Of a stretch of 64,000 nt of DNA, positions 9,901 through 17,483 are shown one piece after another. Made by a program: the position numbers and the translations under genes. The notes beneath the pieces were generated by a model that made no database searches, was not told where the DNA came from, and saw only the letters and a list, made by a program, of their open reading frames with translations. Position 1 is the stretch's first letter, and each line of letters opens with the position of its first letter. This DNA comes from Funiculus sociatus GB2-C1. Its GTDB lineage: Bacteria > Cyanobacteriota > Cyanobacteriia > Cyanobacteriales > FACHB-T130. The stretch lies in the NCBI RefSeq assembly GCF_039962115.1, contig NZ_JAMPKJ010000013.1:1-64000 (forward strand), written 5' to 3'.

Positions 9901-12174
9901 GAACTGATCGCACCCGATCAAGCGATCGCATCCCAAGAAGAATCCTTTGACGAAGCCTTTAACGAAGCTTTTGATAATGAGGCAACTCTAACGTCCGACG
10001 ATTTGAATCTAGATATACCCCCATCGTCAGATTCTGAAAAAAAAAAACAAATAGTGACTCCGAATGAGGAAGCCGTAAGTAGGGAGGATGAAACAGATTT
10101 TTCGGTGGAAGCGATATTTGAATCTCAGATTTTTACCGATTTCATTCATCCTTCGTCCTTCAACCCGGTTCCTTTGATATCACCGCTTGCTGAACCAGCA
10201 TTTCTGAAGAACCTCACTTTGCCAGATAGTGTGCCTCCGCCTCCCGTGGGGACAGACGCAGAGGGGTTCGGGGTAAAGGGTTTTAATGATGGAGAATTAA
10301 CCGGATTTGATCTTAAAAGTCCTTCATCCTTAATCCTTCATCCTTTAAAAAAAGCCGCCTCGGAGGATGTCAGCAACTATACCTGGTATTTAGGAATTGA
10401 CTTTGGGACAACTGGTGTTTCCGCAGTTTTGTTAAATTGCTCCACCGGCGAAAGATATCCTATTTATTGGATGAAATCCCAACAGCCAGAGTCAAACGAA
10501 ACCAGCTTTCGTTTACCATCTGTAACCTACATAGGGCCAGAGGGGAATATTCCGGGATCATCAGTAGCAGCGATCGCTGTTGCTCCAACATCGGTTGCCA
10601 ATAGTAAAGAAGGGATATTCATCCAAAACTTTAAGCCATACTTGAAAGTTGGAATTCCTTACTATTCTGTCTCCGGCAAAAACTGGGAGCCAATGTTGCA
10701 GTGGTCGCTTGACCAGCCAATTTCTTTGTGCTGGATTGGGCGCTCGTTGAAAGCTTTATTAGCTACTCTGACACCCCTACAAGGCGAGGAAAGCCCTCTA
10801 TCTTCCTCAGAACAAGCTCCTTCATATTTAGTAGGTGCTGCTGGTCTAAAGCCATCTACGCTGAATGCAGCGATGAGCCGCTTAAGCGGTGCGATTGTGG
10901 GTTGCCCTGCCCAGTGGGGGGATACCTACCGCTTTAATATTCGGGAAGCCTTGCTGGAGGCGAAGCTGGTGGGGCATCCAGAGCAAATTTTCTTTCTTGA
11001 GGATGCGATCGCTACTGTGTTGGCAGGAATTGAAGGTGCGACACTCCCAGAAGTACCCTGGCGAGGCCCCACTTTAGCAATCAATGCTGGTGCCACCACA
11101 ACAGAACTCGCTTTGGTAAATTTACCGGAAAATCTGGAAGATTTAGCTCATTCCGACTTTGCTTGTCAAAGTTTTGCCTATGCGGGTAATGCGATTGACC
11201 AAGACATTATCTGTCAATTGCTTTTGCAGGATGAAGGCAGCAAAATAAAAGATAAATTAGAATCTTCATTTATTCTTCATTCTTCATCCCTCATCTTTCC
11301 TAAGGCGGGTGAACCAGATTTGGCGACACGCGATCGCTTATCATCGCTGTTGCAAAGTTCCCCTCTAGGACAAAAACTCCTAGAAGCCGCTAGTTATCTA
11401 AAACGGATTCTTCAACACCAAGATAGCTATACCCTGGAACTGGGCGAACATTCCTGCGTGGTGACGCGCCAAGACATAGAAAACCGGGTGTTCAAACCGT
11501 TTATTGAACAACTCAATCAGAAGCTAAATTCCCTGCTAATTCAGACAGGAATACGCGAATCAGGGATTAAGCAAATCATCTGTACTGGCGGAACTGCTGC
11601 CATCGGTGAAATCGCCCAATGGCTGCGTCAAAAATTACCAAAAGCAATCTTGATTCGGGACACAGATACAACATTTCGCGTCTGGTCAGGGGAACAAGCA
11701 ACCCGAAGCTGTAGTCCGGTTGCCTACGGTTTGGCTACTTTACCGTTATATCCCCAACTGTTGGAACAACAAACGCAGCAGTACAGCGACTATTTTCTGC
11801 TTTTGGAACTTTTACGCGCACTGCCCTCCCAACCGCTTCCGGTTGAGGAAATTTTGCAGATACTAGAGTATCGCGGTATTAATACACGGGTTTGCTTTTC
11901 TCGCGTGATGGCACTTTTGGACGGTCAGATGCCTGCTGGTCTGGTGCCGTCACAAACCGCTTCGGGTTTACTGACTCCCGCCTCGGCACAAAATCCTGAT
12001 TATCAGGCGATCGCTTCCGCACCTCTTTTCGAGAAAGAGGCGACGCAGCTTTATCGCATGAATGGGCAGCAAAGCGAGGCTTGGCGGCGTTACTTAAGTA
12101 GCGTTCTGGCTGGTACTCAGCAAAAACTGGACGACCCACTAGCCGTCAATTTGTTAGAACTGGCAATAATTTAG
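6973..12174 (+). CDS. Giant coiled-coil, acidic, Hsp70/actin-like ATPase protein
   Basis: The protein has about 1733 residues. The frame is open from a TTG at 6883, but the GTG at 6973 has GGCGGGGG just upstream and begins a plausible N-terminus (THETDSISTIIADIDSIL), so I prefer it. Bases 7000-7830 encode long Gln/Glu/Arg-rich coiled coils. Bases 7830-10370 encode a very acidic, Ser/Thr/Glu-rich, probably disordered region with a 147-bp tandem duplication. From about 10390 an Hsp70/actin-superfamily ATPase begins: phosphate-1 GIDFGTTGVS, phosphate-2 INAGATTTELALV and adenosine motif CTGGTAAIGE. The last about 140 residues have no family I recognise. No signal peptide or membrane segment is seen. 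Its role is unknown; a scaffold with a nucleotide-dependent head is an inference. Confidence 0.85.
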   Translation: MTHETDSISTIIADIDSILQKASSRRPWLRSVDVQEQRRLLEQVRNYLAAQQQSNAVVEEQHLQRSQETGRQIVQAVEKEMHSLRSGLIGPLQAEMERLRQQRESLISEIRQMESSRLHYRTLTQQQASQQQMISEFLQALSGRLQETLTQQMAQSLTNLEAQFMNLAYTSQQTPPSASGPAYDRSQINNPAPLHPRERLEQLQMLQARSDQLLITLDSTICSVFETLQRNIHSYQESLFQGLEKIHNLGQQSEVRFTELVNQLSEQLQQEASTIMQSSSRRISELQSPPDATTRPQNPGNLEPRQSGTQPPWREANIAPFSPSQNYRSFSPNADNPPTQLPYPGIELPARSVELVEEPSPEANPTISTWVVQGQERSPSAAANSDEGLMGMDISALNLDSLDDDDMTTLLQLSAVSPVPPETREDEIDDFFNSLFGAEPLSETGVEKSQHTAQEEGERGRLRATEKSPESITEPTIQSLEDALFAGLIDASNEPTFVQPDQTRPWDNALFPEDWEATVFQIDTEAIAPIAADEQEQPSKIASRLGEEIFAAETNLAADSDVEPGDLVISSLADLFPEALTDESLTSAIETTLQETTQIQEIEPTIPQQAIETETPSLSPLEDTYIPASPDEDLLAIDASASQTEEFWLDQETLQLLSEDLFSFETPTSRREQQTEILETAQQIGENLYRLEAPDSDFLQQEEIFGTELTGELMAQEPFTQEELALNEIQRSENQEIQLFEETVADTALDEVLMEDWDDLNLDSFPEDVSAGVPNEQAQSQSEALHQEDSPKQPEKTEPSVSEWDASLYTWEPLYPPPDTVIGLLPPAKELTVEEEQTAVPENAIAAWELSETPESNSSQQTFNEWDEAVELSLEELSRDLETENAIASDDEYLASWELSETPESNSSQQTFNGWDEAVELSLEELSRVETENVIPSDSDDEYLASWDWEETPESDGGETTQSDDMDWELELLRLEELIAPDQAIASQEESFDEAFNEAFDNEATLTSDDLNLDIPPSSDSEKKKQIVTPNEEAVSREDETDFSVEAIFESQIFTDFIHPSSFNPVPLISPLAEPAFLKNLTLPDSVPPPPVGTDAEGFGVKGFNDGELTGFDLKSPSSLILHPLKKAASEDVSNYTWYLGIDFGTTGVSAVLLNCSTGERYPIYWMKSQQPESNETSFRLPSVTYIGPEGNIPGSSVAAIAVAPTSVANSKEGIFIQNFKPYLKVGIPYYSVSGKNWEPMLQWSLDQPISLCWIGRSLKALLATLTPLQGEESPLSSSEQAPSYLVGAAGLKPSTLNAAMSRLSGAIVGCPAQWGDTYRFNIREALLEAKLVGHPEQIFFLEDAIATVLAGIEGATLPEVPWRGPTLAINAGATTTELALVNLPENLEDLAHSDFACQSFAYAGNAIDQDIICQLLLQDEGSKIKDKLESSFILHSSSLIFPKAGEPDLATRDRLSSLLQSSPLGQKLLEAASYLKRILQHQDSYTLELGEHSCVVTRQDIENRVFKPFIEQLNQKLNSLLIQTGIRESGIKQIICTGGTAAIGEIAQWLRQKLPKAILIRDTDTTFRVWSGEQATRSCSPVAYGLATLPLYPQLLEQQTQQYSDYFLLLELLRALPSQPLPVEEILQILEYRGINTRVCFSRVMALLDGQMPAGLVPSQTASGLLTPASAQNPDYQAIASAPLFEKEATQLYRMNGQQSEAWRRYLSSVLAGTQQKLDDPLAVNLLELAII
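9514..9804 (+). repeat. 147-bp tandem duplication in the giant ATPase gene
   Basis: The unit beginning TGGGAGTTGTCAGAAACACC at 9514 recurs at 9661, a spacing of 147 bp or 49 codons. The first about 110 bases are nearly identical. Both copies encode WELSETPESNSSQQTFN, WDEAVELSLEELSR and an acidic tail. A third, degenerate copy (WDWEETPES) follows. Confidence 0.85.
10321..10348 (+). repeat. Four CCTTCAT-type heptads in frame
   Basis: CCTTCAT, CCTTAAT, CCTTCAT and CCTTTAA follow each other exactly. They are translated in the linker just before the ATPase domain of the giant protein. Confidence 0.6.
11228..11300 (+). repeat. AT-rich heptad tract inside the ATPase domain
   Basis: GGATGAAG at 11229 and CTTCATCC at 11282 are inverted arms. 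Between them lie TTCATTC-type heptads. The stretch is translated as KIKDKLESSFILHSSSLIF and looks like an in-frame insert between conserved parts of the ATPase domain. Confidence 0.5.
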
Positions 12175-12264
12175 GGATTGGGGGCTGGGGACTAGGGACT
12201 AGGGACTGGGCAAGATTCTTACCAAATTCCAATTCCCAATTCCCAATCCCCAATTCCCAATCCC
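12175..12264. repeat. Heptad-repeat element, intergenic copy
   Basis: It has GGGACTAGGGACTAGGG-type heptads, then CAAGATTCTTACC, then C-rich heptads of CCCAATT and CCCCAAT type. This is the architecture found inside cobT, the ChlH-family gene and a histidine kinase, but the G-rich heptads here contain TAG triplets. Confidence 0.8.
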
Positions 12265-12443
12265 TACTTGCAACCCTAATATCATATCAATGCAGTTTTG
12301 TCAACCGCGTAAACACTAAATATATAAAAGCCGAATATCCTTAAAGATTCGGTGAAATAAGTGCTTTGGAGATTCCAAGTGGGAGGGGTGTTGCTTATAT
12401 TGACATATAGAAAGCCCAAATTATAGAAACCAACTACAGAACT

Positions 12444-13145
12444 GTGATTACTACTTATCGCTTCCGAGAATCCAAAAAAGTTGCTTCGCCAGAAATGGAT
12501 GAACTCTACTTAGTTGATTGTGAAAAACAAGCCGAACATCATCCATCGGTTACTAGCAAAGCGAAGCGCCTAATTGATATTTTAGGAGGCATGGTAGGTT
12601 TAGGGATTACGGCAGCGATCGCAATTCCAGTAGCGATCGCTATGCAACTCGATAACCCCGGCCCAGTATTTTACAGCCAGATTCGTTGCGGTCTGCACGG
12701 TCGCCAATTCCGCATCTGGAAATTTCGTTCTATGGTTGTTGGCGCAGAAAAGCTTCAGCATCTGGTGAAGAACCAGGCAAAAGGGCATATCTTTAAAAAT
12801 GAAAATGACCCTCGCATTACCCGCGTGGGAAGATTTATGCGCCGAACTAGCTTAGACGAATTTCCTCAGTTTTGGAATGTTCTGATGGGGGATATGAGTC
12901 TGGTGGGAACCCGTCCACCTACAGTCAATGAAGTTAAGAACTACGACGGTCATCACTGGGAACGGTTAAATGTTAAGCCGGGAATTACTGGCGAATGGCA
13001 AGCTAACGGTCGTTCTACTGTAGAAGACTTTGAAGAAATTGTTCGTATGGACATCGACTACCAACGCAAGTGGTCTGTTATCTACGACATCAGCCTAATT
13101 TTCAAGACTGTAATGGCAGTTTTGGATAAGAAAGGCGCTTGCTAA
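12444..13145 (+). CDS. Bacterial sugar transferase (polyprenyl-phosphate glycosyl-1-phosphate transferase), short form
   Basis: This 233-residue protein matches the catalytic part of the WbaP/WcaJ family, which moves a sugar-1-phosphate from a nucleotide sugar to undecaprenyl phosphate to start polysaccharide assembly. After a hydrophilic N-terminus, KRLIDILGGMVGLG leads into one membrane-embedded hydrophobic segment (about residues 45-70). The family motifs FRIWKFRSMVVGAE, RRTSLDEFPQFWNVL and MSLVGTRPP follow. It lacks the N-terminal multi-span domain of long family members. The start is GTG at 12444. The gene is monocistronic here and ends near a palindromic hairpin. The sugar is unknown. 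Confidence 0.9.
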   Translation: MITTYRFRESKKVASPEMDELYLVDCEKQAEHHPSVTSKAKRLIDILGGMVGLGITAAIAIPVAIAMQLDNPGPVFYSQIRCGLHGRQFRIWKFRSMVVGAEKLQHLVKNQAKGHIFKNENDPRITRVGRFMRRTSLDEFPQFWNVLMGDMSLVGTRPPTVNEVKNYDGHHWERLNVKPGITGEWQANGRSTVEDFEEIVRMDIDYQRKWSVIYDISLIFKTVMAVLDKKGAC

Positions 13146-13166
13146 AATTTTTTAGTTATGAATTGT

Positions 13167-13190
13167 AGAGACGCGATTAATCGCGTCTCT
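13167..13190 (+). terminator. Perfect 24-bp palindrome after the sugar transferase gene
   Basis: AGAGACGCGATT is followed directly by its exact reverse complement, then TGTTTTA. It lies 22 bases past the stop and can act as an intrinsic terminator. The sequence also looks like a dispersed cyanobacterial palindrome. Confidence 0.6.
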
Positions 13191-13243
13191 TGTTTTATGA
13201 TGACGGTAGTAATTAATGGCTACCTCATAACTCATAACTATTG

Positions 13244-13765
13244 ATGAATCTGCCTAACTGGATCACTTTATCTCGTTTGTTATCTCTACCATTTCTGCTC
13301 TATTTGCTGCAAAACCCAACAACTGAAACTCGCTGGATCAGTCTGGCAATTTTTCTGGTTGCGGCGGCTACAGATTGGCTGGATGGCTACTTAGCTCGTA
13401 AACTAAATCAAATTACAGATTTGGGTAAGTTTCTTGACCCTTTAGTTGATAAATTATTGGTGTTGGCTCCTTTACTGGCGCTGATTGGGTTAAATCAAGT
13501 TCCAGCATGGGGTGTATTTTTGATTTTGGGACGAGAGATCGCGATCGCAGGTTGGCGCGTTAACCAAACTACCATCACTGGTGCCAATATTTGGGGGAAG
13601 CTGAAAACAGTGAGTCAGATACTAGCGATCGCACTCCTCATCGCACCCCTACCTGACTCATGGCAAATTTACTCTTTGGTTGCCTTCTGGGTTTCTGTTG
13701 TCCTTACCTTGATTTCTGGCGCAATTTATGTGTTACCTCAAAAAAGCGCTCAACCGATAGGGTAG
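13244..13765 (+). CDS. pgsA: CDP-diacylglycerol-glycerol-3-phosphate 3-phosphatidyltransferase
   Basis: This enzyme makes phosphatidylglycerolphosphate, the committed step to phosphatidylglycerol, an essential thylakoid lipid. The 173-residue membrane protein carries the CDP-alcohol phosphotransferase signature: DWLDGYLARKLNQITDLGKF followed by LDPLVDK provides the D-x2-DG-x2-AR-x8-G-x3-D-x3-D pattern. About five hydrophobic segments are visible. A TTG three bases upstream is possible as start, but the ATG at 13244 gives the usual MNLPNWIT start. It converges with the epimerase gene, separated by a palindromic hairpin. Confidence 0.93.
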   Translation: MNLPNWITLSRLLSLPFLLYLLQNPTTETRWISLAIFLVAAATDWLDGYLARKLNQITDLGKFLDPLVDKLLVLAPLLALIGLNQVPAWGVFLILGREIAIAGWRVNQTTITGANIWGKLKTVSQILAIALLIAPLPDSWQIYSLVAFWVSVVLTLISGAIYVLPQKSAQPIG

Positions 13766-13767
13766 GG

Positions 13768-13803
13768 TTCTCGTTCCCAGGCCACAGCCCAGGAACGAGA
13801 ATT
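13768..13803. terminator. CTCGTTCC-type palindrome between convergent genes
   Basis: TTCTCGTTCC pairs with GGAACGAGAA around a CCAGGCCACAGCCCA-like loop. It lies directly between the stop of pgsA and the stop of the epimerase gene and can terminate both. Confidence 0.65.
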
Positions 13804-13806
13804 AAA

Positions 13807-14742
13807 TCAGGCTGCTTTTAAAATCTCATCATCAACTGAGAAATCTACCTCAGCCTTGTCGCGACCAGAGGCGAGATAATCATTTAAGAACGAGTCTTTC
13901 AGCCCAGAAATCAAGTCATATTCTGGATGCCAGCCTAGTTCAGTTTTGGCTTTATCAACTGAAGCGAAGAAATGCTGAGTTCTCATAGGAAAAGCCTTGC
14001 GCTTCCCAAAATCAAACTTTTTCGCGTCGTAATGGACAATTTGCAAATCTTGGTCTGACTTCCCAGCAGCAATAGCACAAGCACGCGCTAACCCATCAAA
14101 GGTGACATAGCGATCGCCTGACACATTATAAATCTGCCCGACTGCCTGAGATTTCCCTAAAATTGCTGCCATCGCCGCCGCTAAGTCTTTCACATGACCA
14201 AACTGGGTGATATGCAAGCCATTTCCGGGAATTGGAATCGGGCGATTCCGCACAATCCGATCGAAAAACCAAGCTTCCAAATCGTTGTAGTTCTGAGGCC
14301 CGTAAATATAAGTAGGACGAATAGATGTAACAGGTAATCCCTGTTGGGTGAGGTAAGCTTCTGTTTCAAACTTGCCCTTGTGACGACTTTTTGGATCGAC
14401 AGCATCGCCTTCTACATGAGGCATTTGGTCTGACTTCAGATAAACACCAGCAGAACTCATGTAGACAAAATGCTGCACCCGGTCTTTAAATATTTCTGCT
14501 AAAGGTTGGGTGTCGCTTAATTCCCGCCCGTTGTTATCAAAGATAGCGTCAAAATTTTCTGAAGATAACTTTTCTTTTAGTTGCGAGGCATCAGTGCGAT
14601 CGCCATGAATTTGTTTTAGACCTTCAACTGGTGCAGACTTGTTGCCGCGATTAAAAAGTACGACTTCATGCCCTTGCTCCACCAGCATTTTTGTTAGATA
14701 AACCCCAATGAACCGGGTTCCACCCATCATTAAAATTCGCAT
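13807..14742 (-). CDS. NAD-dependent epimerase/dehydratase family protein, CSP41-like
   Basis: This 311-residue atypical short-chain dehydrogenase/reductase opens with the nucleotide-binding motif MRILMMGGTRFIG. It includes YMSSAGVYLKSD in the catalytic region and RPTYIYGPQNYNDLEAWFF. The GGTRFIG variant and overall sequence resemble the CSP41-type proteins of cyanobacteria and chloroplasts, which have been linked to RNA and ribosome stability rather than sugar epimerisation. That assignment is family inference. Its start overlaps the upstream small gene by 13 bp, so it is the last gene of a three-gene unit. Confidence 0.85.
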   Translation of the reverse strand: MRILMMGGTRFIGVYLTKMLVEQGHEVVLFNRGNKSAPVEGLKQIHGDRTDASQLKEKLSSENFDAIFDNNGRELSDTQPLAEIFKDRVQHFVYMSSAGVYLKSDQMPHVEGDAVDPKSRHKGKFETEAYLTQQGLPVTSIRPTYIYGPQNYNDLEAWFFDRIVRNRPIPIPGNGLHITQFGHVKDLAAAMAAILGKSQAVGQIYNVSGDRYVTFDGLARACAIAAGKSDQDLQIVHYDAKKFDFGKRKAFPMRTQHFFASVDKAKTELGWHPEYDLISGLKDSFLNDYLASGRDKAEVDFSVDDEILKAA

Positions 14743-15011
14743 TCTGCACCATCCTCATTTTTTGCCAATTTGTCTGAAATTTTCCACGAACGTCCTTCAC
14801 AGTGAACTTCATCGCCAATGATTTGAACGCCACGTCGTGCAATCGCAAATATTTCTTTTCTCTCTGAATCTGTTAAGTAGTCATCACCTTTACGGCCCAT
14901 TGGACGCTTTCGAGGATCTCCCCCAGCATCTAGATAGCGTTGCCGAGATCGGGCAAAAAGTTCTTTTAATCTTTCGGACTCTTGTTTCTGGACTTCAGTC
15001 AGTTCTTTCAT
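14730..15011 (-). CDS. Small charged protein, unknown function
   Basis: This 93-residue hydrophilic protein has a helical, Lys/Glu/Arg-rich N-terminal half (KELTEVQKQESERLKELFAR) and a basic glycine-rich middle (GGDPRKRPMGRKGDDYL). An ATG at 15026 is in frame, but the ATG at 15011 overlaps the stop of the preceding gene as ATGA, the usual sign of translational coupling. The 3' end overlaps the epimerase start by 13 bp. I do not recognise a family. Confidence 0.55.
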   Translation of the reverse strand: MKELTEVQKQESERLKELFARSRQRYLDAGGDPRKRPMGRKGDDYLTDSERKEIFAIARRGVQIIGDEVHCEGRSWKISDKLAKNEDGAECEF

Positions 15012-15193
15012 AGTTCCGATCTCCATCTCATAGGAACAATATCGCCATTTTGCAGGAGTCGGGCATAAGGTAATACAGAGCTTGGTGTTTCAATTACCCA
15101 AATTCCTGTTTCTTCATCATACACCGCATTGCTAAGTAGTTCTAAGGTGTCCAGAGCGTTAAGAATTAGATACTGTAATTCTGATGGTTCCAC
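15008..15193 (-). CDS. Small acidic protein, unknown function
   Basis: This 61-residue protein starts with GTG at 15193 (EPSELQYLILNALDTLELLS) and ends in TGA within an ATGA overlap with the next gene. It is Leu- and acid-rich with no membrane segment. The tight overlaps with the two following genes support its being translated. The pair with the 93-residue gene has the size and layout of a small two-gene module, but nothing in the sequences identifies toxin or antitoxin families. Confidence 0.5.
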   Translation of the reverse strand: MEPSELQYLILNALDTLELLSNAVYDEETGIWVIETPSSVLPYARLLQNGDIVPMRWRSEL

Positions 15194-15227
15194 AAGTTGT
15201 TATTCTAAATTTTTGCCAAAACTCATC

Positions 15228-15905
15228 TTACAGTCTGAGTTGAGTGACAGCAATTTTGCCGGAAAAACAAACATCAACATCACTTCCGGGAGTGCGATCG
15301 CGTTTTTGATATTCTCCTACATAGTAAAAATCATCACCTTCAATTCGGTAATTTACTGGCAACGGTCGCTTACAGGGTTCGCAAAACACCACTTCTGGAT
15401 CGGGATCTCCTGGTTCCAAATGTGGTAAATTGACGTTCCAAAAGCTTCCCGGTTCAATGGTACGAGTCAGTAAGTCTGCTAAAACTCCAGCTGTCCAACG
15501 CGCCGCCACATCCCAATCAACATTCCGCTTCCCTTTGCGATAATGAGAAACGGCAATTCCCGGAACTCGGTGCATCGCCGCTTCGCGCACAGCTGCCACG
15601 GTGCCTGAGATGTAAGAGTCAACTCCCAAGTTGCCTCCAGCATTGATGCCTGAAAGTACGAATTTGACATTTGGACATAAATGTGACAAGGCAATGCGAA
15701 CGCAATCAGCGGGAGTGCCTGCGATCGCATATTCAACATTAGAGCGTCGCTTGAGATGAATCGCTCTAGTCGTCGTCACCTGATGACCGCAACCCGATAG
15801 ATGGTCACAGGGAGCAACAATTACGCCATTGCCATTCATCGCCTTGTACAGCGCTCGGATACCAGGAGCGTCTATTCCGTCGTCGTTGGTGATAATGAAC
15901 GTCAT
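15228..15905 (-). CDS. surE: 5'/3'-nucleotidase SurE
   Basis: SurE is a metal-dependent nucleoside-monophosphate phosphatase linked to stationary-phase survival and nucleotide or RNA turnover. The 225-residue protein has the metal-binding NDDG (residues 7-10) and the loop APCDHLSGCGHQVT. It also has AGTPADCVRIAL and SGINAGGNLGVDSYISGTVA, all diagnostic of the family. Length is slightly below the typical 250 residues. It lies 34 bases upstream of the small acidic gene on the same strand and may share its transcript. Confidence 0.94.
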   Translation of the reverse strand: MTFIITNDDGIDAPGIRALYKAMNGNGVIVAPCDHLSGCGHQVTTTRAIHLKRRSNVEYAIAGTPADCVRIALSHLCPNVKFVLSGINAGGNLGVDSYISGTVAAVREAAMHRVPGIAVSHYRKGKRNVDWDVAARWTAGVLADLLTRTIEPGSFWNVNLPHLEPGDPDPEVVFCEPCKRPLPVNYRIEGDDFYYVGEYQKRDRTPGSDVDVCFSGKIAVTQLRL

Positions 15906-16051
15906 AGATTTTTGGAGAGTAGTGTTGTAGTGTTCTGCTAAGCCATACTAAAATCAGAACTATAAAAATAATTCAAGCGCTATCAAAGTAATTTATAGTT
16001 AAATTTTGTAAGATTATTCTATAGTGATAACACTCACCAGATACTTTTAGT

Positions 16052-16966
16052 ATGCTTAATTCTTTACCCTTTGCTTACTTCCAAAACAAATTTGTGCCTT
16101 TTGCTGAGGCAAATATTTCCATCGCTACCCATGCTTTGCATTATGGAACTGGAGCCTTTGGAGGATTGCGCGGCATCCCCGATCCCCAAAATCCTCAACA
16201 AATTTTGCTGTTTAGATTAGACCGTCATTGTCAAAGATTGAGTCAGAGTGCTAAGTTTCTTCGCTACGATTTGCCAGCGGATAAAATCGAAAATACTATA
16301 GTCGATTTTGTCCGAGTTAATAAGCCAACTACGTCTTTTTATATTCGACCTTTTATCTACACCTCAGATATAGGTATTGCTCCCAGACTTCATAACATTG
16401 AAAAACAGTTTTTCGTTTATGGATTAGAGTTAGGAGATTATATGTCTCCTGAAGGAGTAAGCTGTCGCATTAGTTCTTGGTATCGACAAGAAGATCGCAG
16501 CTTTCCCCTGAAAGGTAAAATTACAGGAGCTTATATTACTTCTTCTCTGGCCAAAACTGAAGCTGTAGAATCCGGTTTTGACGAAGGGATTTTAATGAAC
16601 TCTCAAGGCAAAGTCTGTGAAGCTTCGGGGATGAATATTTTTATTGTGAGAAATGGGCAACTAATTACCCCTGGAGTTGAACAAGATATTTTAGAAGGCA
16701 TCACTAGAGATAGCATTCTCACAATCGCTCAAGATATGGGAATTAAAACTATAGAAAGACCCGTTGATAAATCTGAGCTTTTGATTGCTGACGAAGTGTT
16801 TTTAAGTGGAACGGCTGCTAAGATAACCCCAGTAAAAAGAATTGAAAACTACGAGTTATCAACAACTAGACCAATAACTGAAAAGCTTAGGGAGAAACTA
16901 ACAGCAATTACAGAAAACCGAGACGATAATTACCGAGAATGGGTATACACAATTCCCCTTGAATAA
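16052..16966 (+). CDS. ilvE: Branched-chain amino acid aminotransferase
   Basis: This PLP-dependent class IV aminotransferase interconverts valine, leucine and isoleucine with their 2-oxo acids. In the 304-residue protein, Lys156 in GKITGAYITSS is the expected Schiff-base lysine. ATHALHYGTGAFGGLRG near residues 25-40 forms the substrate pocket, and EVFLSGTAAKITPV near the C-terminus binds the cofactor phosphate. The ATG at 16052 has no strong ribosome-binding site, but it gives the normal start of the family. It converges with the NIL-ferredoxin gene 41 bases away. D-amino-acid or aminodeoxychorismate activity is less likely given these motifs. Confidence 0.9.
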   Translation: MLNSLPFAYFQNKFVPFAEANISIATHALHYGTGAFGGLRGIPDPQNPQQILLFRLDRHCQRLSQSAKFLRYDLPADKIENTIVDFVRVNKPTTSFYIRPFIYTSDIGIAPRLHNIEKQFFVYGLELGDYMSPEGVSCRISSWYRQEDRSFPLKGKITGAYITSSLAKTEAVESGFDEGILMNSQGKVCEASGMNIFIVRNGQLITPGVEQDILEGITRDSILTIAQDMGIKTIERPVDKSELLIADEVFLSGTAAKITPVKRIENYELSTTRPITEKLREKLTAITENRDDNYREWVYTIPLE

Positions 16967-17007
16967 ACAATAACTATTCAAATTGGGGAGGGTGTGAATA
17001 ATCGATA

Positions 17008-17412
17008 TTAAAGATTGGTGGAAATTGCCTGAACGGGACAAGTAGGAATACACTGTTCGCAGACAATGCAGCGCGATCGCATAAACGTTAGCCGGAACGT
17101 CTGCGGATCTAAAGTAAGGGCTTCCGTAGGGCAAACACCAGTACAAAGTCCGCAGTCAACGCAGACATCTTCATCAATAACAATCTCCCGACTGGCAAAG
17201 GAAACGCTGATATCTTGCGATCGCATCCAATCAATCGCCGCATCCAGCGCATCAATATCGCCCAAAAGTTCCACTACCAGCTTACCAATTTGATTCGGTG
17301 CCACCTGAGCGCGAATAATATTCGCCGCCACATTAAAATCTTTAGCCAGTCGATAAGTCACTGGCATTTGTATTGCGCGTTTCGGAAAAGTCAGCGTTAC
17401 TCGTTTTTTCAC
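17008..17412 (-). CDS. NIL-domain 2[4Fe-4S] ferredoxin
   Basis: This 134-residue protein has an N-terminal NIL domain (about residues 3-75, a ligand-binding ferredoxin-like fold otherwise found on methionine ABC-transporter ATPases). It is followed by a bacterial-type ferredoxin with two cysteine clusters, CVDCGLCTGVCP and CIVCEQCIPTCP, enough for two 4Fe-4S centres. It is cytoplasmic. This fusion is known in cyanobacteria and other bacteria and has been linked to sulfur-amino-acid metabolism, which is an inference here. It is transcribed divergently from txlA. Confidence 0.92.
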   Translation of the reverse strand: MKKRVTLTFPKRAIQMPVTYRLAKDFNVAANIIRAQVAPNQIGKLVVELLGDIDALDAAIDWMRSQDISVSFASREIVIDEDVCVDCGLCTGVCPTEALTLDPQTFRLTFMRSRCIVCEQCIPTCPVQAISTNL

Positions 17413-17483
17413 AGCAAAGGTAGCTTTGGAGAGAGTTGGTAAACTAAAGGAAGCTTATATACAAATCGTAAACAAAATCTTCA

